A stretch of 11,982 nt of DNA from assembly GCA_043770215.1 (NCBI GenBank), contig JAYVIQ010000226.1, positions 1 through 11,982 of the forward strand, read 5' to 3'. The translations under genes were made by a program, and so were the position numbers. A model generated the notes under the pieces. It did not search any database. It was not told where the DNA came from and saw nothing but the letters and a program-made list of their open reading frames with translations. The stretch comes from JAYVIQ01 sp043770215. Its GTDB lineage: Bacteria > Bacteroidota > Bacteroidia > Cytophagales > JAAEPT01. Of the stretch, positions 7,776 through 11,982 are shown one piece after another (position 1 is the stretch's first letter; every line of letters starts with the position of its first letter).

Positions 7776-8984
7776 ATGAAGGAAACAAATAAAAAGAGAG
7801 TATCAATTATTGGTACAGTAGGAGTTCCAGCAAATTATGGCGGTTTTGAAACATTAACAGAGCACCTTATAGAAAACCTAAAAAGTGACTTTGAGATTAC
7901 AGTTTATTGTTCTGGAAAAAAATACAAAAAAGAAAACAGATTATCTGAATACAAAGGGGCTAAGTTAGTATACATACCCTTAGATGCAAATGGAGTACAG
8001 AGCATACCCTATGACAGTTTATCTATTTTTCATGCCTTGTTTTCTTCAGATGTTTTGTTGGTACTAGGTGTAGCGGGAGCTTGGATTCTACCCTTTGTTA
8101 AGCTTTTTACGAATAAAAAAATAATTGTATCTATAGATGGAATAGAATGGAAAAGAGATAAATGGAGCTTAATGGCCAAATTATACCTTTTTTGGGCCGA
8201 ATCTAGAGCAGTAAAATACTCCCACATAGATATTTCTGATAACGAAGCAATACAGGATTATACCGCAGCTAGGTATGGCTCATTGAGCAGAATTATTGAA
8301 TACGGTGCAGACCATACCATGAAGGTAGCAATTACAGAAAAAGCTAAAAGTGAATATCCATTTTTAAATGCTTTTTATGCCTTTAAGGTATGTAGAATAG
8401 AACCTGAAAATAATGTACATATTGTTTTAGAGGCTTTTTCTAGAATGCCCACACTCCCTTTGGTTATGGTTGGCAACTGGGATAAAAGTGACTATGGCAA
8501 AAATTTAAAAAACAAATACCAAAGCTTTTCAAATCTTTATATTTTAGATCCTATCTACAATCAAAAAGAGTTAGATACTTTACGAAGCAATGCAAAATTG
8601 TATGTACATGGCCATTCTGCTGGCGGTACAAATCCATCTTTGGTAGAAGCAATGTATCTTGGTTTACCAATCATAGCTTACGGAGTTTCTTATAATAGAG
8701 TTACTACAGAAAATAAAGCGCTATATTTTCATGATTTAGATGGCTTATTAAGCCATCTAAAAGAATTAGACCCTATCAAATTAGAATCTATTGGAAATAA
8801 AATGGATGAAATTGCAAAAAGAAGATATACTTGGTCACATATTGCATTTAAATACAAATTATTGATAGAAGAAGCACTTCAGAATAATAAAAAAGGCGAC
8901 ATTTATGCTCAATCAAGTGATATAGAATACCAAATATTATTGGATATGGGTCAGGCTCATTTGAAAACTACTAAAAATATTTAA
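7776..8984 (+). CDS. DUF1972-type GT4 glycosyltransferase (rhamnosyltransferase-like)
   Basis: A 402-residue GT-B glycosyltransferase whose N-terminal half matches the DUF1972 family: IIGTVGVPANYGGFETLTEH at 11-30, the PYDSLSIFHALF segment at 78-89, and IVSIDGIEWKRDKW at 117-130, all hallmarks. Characterised relatives such as pneumococcal Cps2T are rhamnosyltransferases that act early, adding a sugar next to the lipid-linked first residue. The donor domain ends in GHSAGGTNPSLVEAM at 279-293, where this family has Gly in place of the first Glu of the usual E-x7-E and keeps Glu291. The last 35 residues or so are a polar tail. Five bases separate it from the WecA-like gene, so the initiating transferase and a probable second-step transferase form a pair. 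Rhamnose as the donor sugar is an inference from the family and is not certain. Confidence 0.88.
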   Translation: MKETNKKRVSIIGTVGVPANYGGFETLTEHLIENLKSDFEITVYCSGKKYKKENRLSEYKGAKLVYIPLDANGVQSIPYDSLSIFHALFSSDVLLVLGVAGAWILPFVKLFTNKKIIVSIDGIEWKRDKWSLMAKLYLFWAESRAVKYSHIDISDNEAIQDYTAARYGSLSRIIEYGADHTMKVAITEKAKSEYPFLNAFYAFKVCRIEPENNVHIVLEAFSRMPTLPLVMVGNWDKSDYGKNLKNKYQSFSNLYILDPIYNQKELDTLRSNAKLYVHGHSAGGTNPSLVEAMYLGLPIIAYGVSYNRVTTENKALYFHDLDGLLSHLKELDPIKLESIGNKMDEIAKRRYTWSHIAFKYKLLIEEALQNNKKGDIYAQSSDIEYQILLDMGQAHLKTTKNI

Positions 8985-8989
8985 TTCCT

Positions 8990-10072
8990 ATGTTCTATAA
9001 TTATTTCGTTTCATTTTTCTTATCCCTAGTTTTAGCAGTAGTATTAATCTATTTGTACCGTATAGCAGCAAAAAAAGTTGGATTGGTAGATAAGCCAAAT
9101 GCAAGAAAAATTCATACTGATTTAATTCCTTTAGTTGGAGGCATTGGTGTTTTTTCGGCTGTAGTTTTAACTACAACAATATTAGATCCTCAATGGGTTT
9201 TTATTTATGACATTAGAAATATGTTTTTGGGCGCCAGTGTTATGCTTATAATGGGTGTTTTAGATGATAGATTTGATTTAAAAGCTTCATTAAAGCTTAC
9301 AATACAATTGTTGTTGGCTCATTTTGTATACTATCATGGGATTGCCATAGACTCTATGCACGGCATTTTGGGTATTTATGAAATTCCTGTTTATGTACAA
9401 CACATTTTAACCCTTGTTGTAATTACGGGTGTAGTTAATGCATTCAATTTAATGGATGGTATAGATGGATTGGCTGCAGGATTATCCATTGTTTCCTTTA
9501 CTGCTCTTACCCTTTTGGCTTTTTATGTGGGCAATCATGATTTAGCAATTATTTTTATCTCATTTACGGGTGCTTTAGCTGCATTTTTATGGTTCAATTT
9601 TAATAAATCTCAGAAAACATTTATGGGTGATGCAGGATCTTTGGTTTTAGGGTTTATCTTGGTAAGCTCATCTATCTTACTTCTAAAAGCCTCTGACACT
9701 CCAGAAAAAGTAGGTATTATATTCCCAAGTCTAATAGGTATAATGATACTTCCGGTAGCAGATTCCTTAAGGGTGTATATCCGCAGACTAAGATCTGGCT
9801 TAAGTCCTTTTCATGCAGACAGAACGCACATACATCACTTAGTTCTACAGCTAGGTCTAAAACATAAAAAAGCAAGTTTGCTTTTAGTAGTCATGGTTTT
9901 ACTCATTATATCAATTGGAATCTATTCACACACAACGCTAGGCGTTACAATAACAATGATTCTTTTGGTTCGTTTTTTTATTCTTATTACTAATTTTTTA
10001 CAACTTAATAGTGATATTAATTTTTGGAAAACTAAAATAAAACAGCTCGAATCTTCAGAAATATTAAAATAA
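8990..10072 (+). CDS. wecA: WecA/TagO-type polyprenyl-phosphate sugar-1-phosphate transferase
   Basis: A 360-residue membrane enzyme of the MraY/WecA family with about ten to eleven membrane helices. It starts glycan assembly by moving a HexNAc-1-phosphate (GlcNAc-1-P in WecA) from the UDP-sugar to undecaprenyl phosphate. Diagnostic motifs are all present: DKPNARKIHTDLIPLVGG at 34-51, the Asp pair D92-D93 (GVLDDRFDL), NAFNLMDGIDGLAAG at 150-164 with D156 and D159, FMGDAGSL at 211-218, and HADRTHIHH at 275-283, the C-terminal His motif that marks the WecA branch rather than MraY. The ATG at 8990 places an uncleaved hydrophobic helix at the N-terminus. It is the last gene of the plus-strand block and ends 8 bases from the convergent peptidase gene. 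Whether it is shared by other pathways, and its exact sugar, cannot be seen here. Confidence 0.94.
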   Translation: MFYNYFVSFFLSLVLAVVLIYLYRIAAKKVGLVDKPNARKIHTDLIPLVGGIGVFSAVVLTTTILDPQWVFIYDIRNMFLGASVMLIMGVLDDRFDLKASLKLTIQLLLAHFVYYHGIAIDSMHGILGIYEIPVYVQHILTLVVITGVVNAFNLMDGIDGLAAGLSIVSFTALTLLAFYVGNHDLAIIFISFTGALAAFLWFNFNKSQKTFMGDAGSLVLGFILVSSSILLLKASDTPEKVGIIFPSLIGIMILPVADSLRVYIRRLRSGLSPFHADRTHIHHLVLQLGLKHKKASLLLVVMVLLIISIGIYSHTTLGVTITMILLVRFFILITNFLQLNSDINFWKTKIKQLESSEILK

Positions 10073-10080
10073 ATATATTG

Positions 10081-10695
10081 TTAGCGTGTAAGCGTATCTG
10101 ATACCATTGTAGGGTGTTCTGTACTATTTTGATTATTTGTAAGCCTTGTCCCAAACAAAAATCTTGAGTTCCAATATTCAGATTTTGGTATATTGGTTAT
10201 AACTACACCAGATTGGGCAGATGCATGAATGTAATTACCATCTCCCATATAAATTCCTGTATGGGTAATGAGCTTACTTGTATTATAAGAGCCATAAAAA
10301 AACACTAAATCGCCAGGAACAAGATTATCAAAATCATCTATTACTTCACCGTATCTCCCTTGCTCATGCGAAGAGTGAGGCATTTCCATACCAAATTCTT
10401 TAAGTGTAGCATATACTAATCCAGAACAATCTATGCCTTTGTGACTTGTGCCACCCATTACATGTGGCGTATTTAGGTATGATTTTGCTACTTTTATAAA
10501 TGCCTCACAACTAAAATCTTTTGATAAGTATAAAGAATGTTCTATACCTGCTTTTTCATAATCAATTAGCTTATTTTTTAGCGTTTGTGTGTTTGCGTGT
10601 TGTATTACTTTAAGAAAAGCATCATGGCTCTGGATAAAGCTAAATAAGGGGAGTAACAAAAGAAAAAATATAAATTTCATAGGTATTGCTTTCAT
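10081..10695 (-). CDS. Secreted NlpC/P60-family cysteine peptidase
   Basis: A 204-residue exported protein with a C-terminal NlpC/P60 domain, the fold of peptidoglycan endopeptidases that cut D-Glu-meso-diaminopimelate bonds or similar in the periplasm. The N-terminus is a signal peptide (hydrophobic run FIFFLLLLPLFSFI at 8-21); a start at Met6 (10680) would give a more canonical one, and both starts are open. No lipobox Cys is visible. The domain starts near residue 62; catalytic Cys90 lies in GIDCSGLVYA (87-96), His145 in LITHTGIYMGDGNYIHA (142-158), with His157 as the likely third residue. VPGDLVFF at 126-133 is typical. About 40 residues between signal and domain resemble no known binding domain. 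It is convergent to the WecA-like gene, so it is probably expressed separately from the polysaccharide genes and may be a housekeeping cell-wall enzyme at the edge of the locus. Confidence 0.94.
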   Translation of the reverse strand: MKAIPMKFIFFLLLLPLFSFIQSHDAFLKVIQHANTQTLKNKLIDYEKAGIEHSLYLSKDFSCEAFIKVAKSYLNTPHVMGGTSHKGIDCSGLVYATLKEFGMEMPHSSHEQGRYGEVIDDFDNLVPGDLVFFYGSYNTSKLITHTGIYMGDGNYIHASAQSGVVITNIPKSEYWNSRFLFGTRLTNNQNSTEHPTMVSDTLTR

Positions 10696-10891
10696 AAGTT
10701 ATACTTTGACAATATAGTAAAAATTGTGCTGCGTTTTAATTTCATTCCTCTAAAAAAACATTTAATTGTTTAATCAGAGACATCCGAAAATATAATCGTA
10801 GATCAAAAAAAAATGTTATCAAAGTAGCTAGTTAAAAGTTAAAATATTCAAATAAATTATTTTTTCTATTCTTCAATTTTTTTTATTTTAA
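10696..10891. other. AT-rich region upstream of the peptidase gene, no gene seen
   Basis: No open frame of coding quality is visible on either strand. The peptidase promoter must lie here on the minus strand; TATATTGT just upstream of its start faintly resembles a Bacteroidota -7 element, but this is not convincing. Several A and T runs and a small AAACA/TGTTT hairpin (10756-10771) occur without clear meaning. Confidence 0.4.
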
Positions 10892-11266
10892 AAAGAAACC
10901 TCACAAAACATACTCTTGTACAATGGATTATCGGTTCAAAATTTAATTTTTAAGTTGGAAGCGGAACTTTATTTGTTAGAATATCTTCTAAAATTTTTTT
11001 TTGATCAAGCGGGTATACATATTTAGCACCCATTAACTAAATTTTTTAGATTCATAGAGCAAATAGAATGCTCAATAGCATCTCTTGAAAAAATTATGTT
11101 CTTTGCAGCAGCTGAAATAGTAAAAAAACAGTTAAAAGATTATTGTAACTAAATAGAGCCTACTGAAAAACCCATAACTTGTTTTATTTCGAATAAATAT
11201 CTACCTTTTTATTGTAATAAGTGCAAGGAAATATGGCAAGAGCCTCAAAAATACATGCGTCTAAGT
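10892..11266 (+). pseudogene. Possible decayed coding sequence, family unknown
   Basis: One plus-strand frame holds three successive open runs of about 44, 41 and 38 codons separated only by single stops (TAG 11024-11026, TAA 11150-11152) and closed by TAG at 11267-11269. In DNA this rich in A and T, stops should be far denser, so a gene inactivated by point mutations is plausible. The conceptual translation includes helix-like stretches (LEAELYLLEYLLKFFFDQAG, then FRFIEQIECSIASLEKI) and a single CxxC in FYCNKCKEIW near the end. No start codon with supporting context is obvious and I recognise no family. Chance remains a real alternative; the last 46 bases also overlap a second, different open frame. 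Confidence 0.25.
11065..11085 (+). repeat. Short inverted repeat (hairpin)
   Basis: AGAATGCT and AGCAT-C-TCT can pair around a CAAT loop, giving an eight-base-pair stem with one bulged C. The left arm can pair instead with an upstream GAGCA (11057-11061 with 11069-11073). It is not followed by a T run, so it is not a standard terminator. It sits inside the possible decayed gene and may be incidental. Confidence 0.3.
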
Positions 11267-11338
11267 TAGATTATACGAGTCAAACTCAGCTAACTTTAGA
11301 GGCGGGACAATTGCCCAGCCTCACAAATAAGTGGTATT

Positions 11339-11905
11339 ATGACTATTCCAAATATAGATACATACAACAAAGTATATTTAGAATATGCCACAAAAGATGT
11401 ACAAGTAGCTGGTTTTGGATTATATACGGTAAACTTAAATACCGAAAAAAATGCTTTGTTAGGATATACTCTCTTCAGTAATTCAGGCACTAAAGTTGGT
11501 ATAATAAGATATCAGCCAAAAGATTATATGAGAGCAAATGCTCCGATAACTTATAATGATGAATTGGGCTCAATAAGGTGGTGGTTGTTTGGTGATAAAA
11601 ACACTTCTTCAAACAATTCAACAACAAACAATAGCCAAAATATAATTTATGAAATTTATAGAGATGGTTCTGTAAAAAGAATTATTCCAATAAGTTTAAA
11701 AGATGAATATTTCGAACAATTTAATGACGGAATTGATAAAGGTTTCTTTACGAAATTTGTTTATATAAATGGCACTAATAGAATAGATTTAGGTACCTAT
11801 AATTCATTTTTTGTTTTCAATTTGTATAATAAAGATTCAAGATATGGAGATGAAACATATTCTGAACTAATAGATATTAGAACAGTAATGGAGTGTCTAC
11901 CTTAG
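11339..11905 (+). CDS. Hypothetical protein, possible fragment of a larger secreted or effector protein
   Basis: A 188-residue ORF without signal peptide or membrane helix. I do not recognise a named family. The first part (about 1-87) looks beta-rich, with many aromatic residues (KVYLEYATKDVQVAGFGLYT at 11-30). An Asn/Ser/Thr linker follows at 88-101. The second part has IIYEIYRDGSVKRIIPI at 102-118 and KFVYINGTNRIDLGTYNSF at 139-157, a style that reminds me of the tail parts of large Bacteroidota effector or toxin proteins; this is an impression, not a match. No ribosome binding site supports the ATG at 11339, and the frame only opens at 11300. Protein-like sequence lies in another frame on both sides (11221-11338 and 11881-11982), so this may be the middle of a frameshifted gene. 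It could also be a small intact accessory gene. Confidence 0.45.
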   Translation: MTIPNIDTYNKVYLEYATKDVQVAGFGLYTVNLNTEKNALLGYTLFSNSGTKVGIIRYQPKDYMRANAPITYNDELGSIRWWLFGDKNTSSNNSTTNNSQNIIYEIYRDGSVKRIIPISLKDEYFEQFNDGIDKGFFTKFVYINGTNRIDLGTYNSFFVFNLYNKDSRYGDETYSELIDIRTVMECLP

Positions 11906-11982
11906 CTGGTACGAATAAAATGAGTCCGCATATGTATATTTGAGATATGGGAAAGATGTATGCAAATGACTTCAAGGTAATG
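11906..11982 (+). other. Right edge, possible continuation of the preceding gene in another frame
   Basis: After the TAG of the 188-residue ORF, the frame shared with 11221-11338 reads protein-like from 11881 (including VSTLAGTNKMSPHMYI), is broken by one TGA at 11941-11943, and then stays open to the window end (DMGKMYANDFKVM). This could be the rest of a frameshifted gene, but it is too short to judge. Confidence 0.2.

Noticed and set aside
10750..10771. AAACA/TGTTT hairpin with a T run on the minus strand
   Set aside because: No minus-strand gene ends upstream of it, and the stem is only five AT-rich pairs; such structures are common by chance in this DNA.
1..11982. CRISPR array, tRNA, rRNA or intact insertion sequence
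   Set aside because: No regularly spaced repeats, no cloverleaf-like or rRNA-like sequence, and no transposase or terminal inverted repeats were seen on either strand.

Overview
The window looks like chromosomal DNA of a Bacteroidota bacterium, probably a flavobacterium or close relative. The DNA is visibly AT-rich, clear Shine-Dalgarno sequences are missing in front of the starts, TTG seems to be used as a start, and the proteins have a Bacteroidota flavour. Genus cannot be read from the sequence alone.

Bases 2-10072 are one long plus-strand block for making a surface polysaccharide (O-antigen, capsule or exopolysaccharide). In order it holds a GT4 glycosyltransferase cut by the window edge, a multi-pass O-antigen polymerase/ligase-like membrane protein, an unusual kinase / nucleotidyltransferase-like / thymidylate-kinase-like fusion protein, a left-handed beta-helix acyltransferase, two more GT4 glycosyltransferases, a DUF1972-type (rhamnosyltransferase-like) GT4 enzyme, and a WecA-type polyprenyl-phosphate sugar-1-phosphate transferase. 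Stop-start abutments and ATGA overlaps link neighbouring genes; gaps of 124 or 130 nt (depending on the start used) and 107 nt divide the block into three tightly packed groups. A coherent reading is that the WecA-like enzyme loads the first sugar-phosphate onto the lipid carrier, the four glycosyltransferases extend it, the acyltransferase decorates it, and the Wzy-like protein polymerises it or transfers it. The fusion protein may supply or add an unusual activated or phosphorylated group. No Wzx flippase, Wzz regulator or Wza/Wzc export gene is visible, so the locus should continue to the left.

Convergent to this block, with only 8 bases between, lies a minus-strand gene for a secreted NlpC/P60 cysteine peptidase (10081-10695).

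From 10696 to the right end the organisation breaks down. About 640 bases hold no intact gene. One plus-strand frame from 10892 to 11266 stays open except for two isolated stops, which suggests a decayed gene. A 188-codon ORF of unknown function (11339-11905) follows, with protein-like reading in another frame on both sides of it. This right-hand part looks like remnants of accessory genes, possibly of a secreted effector or toxin; that last idea is a weak inference.
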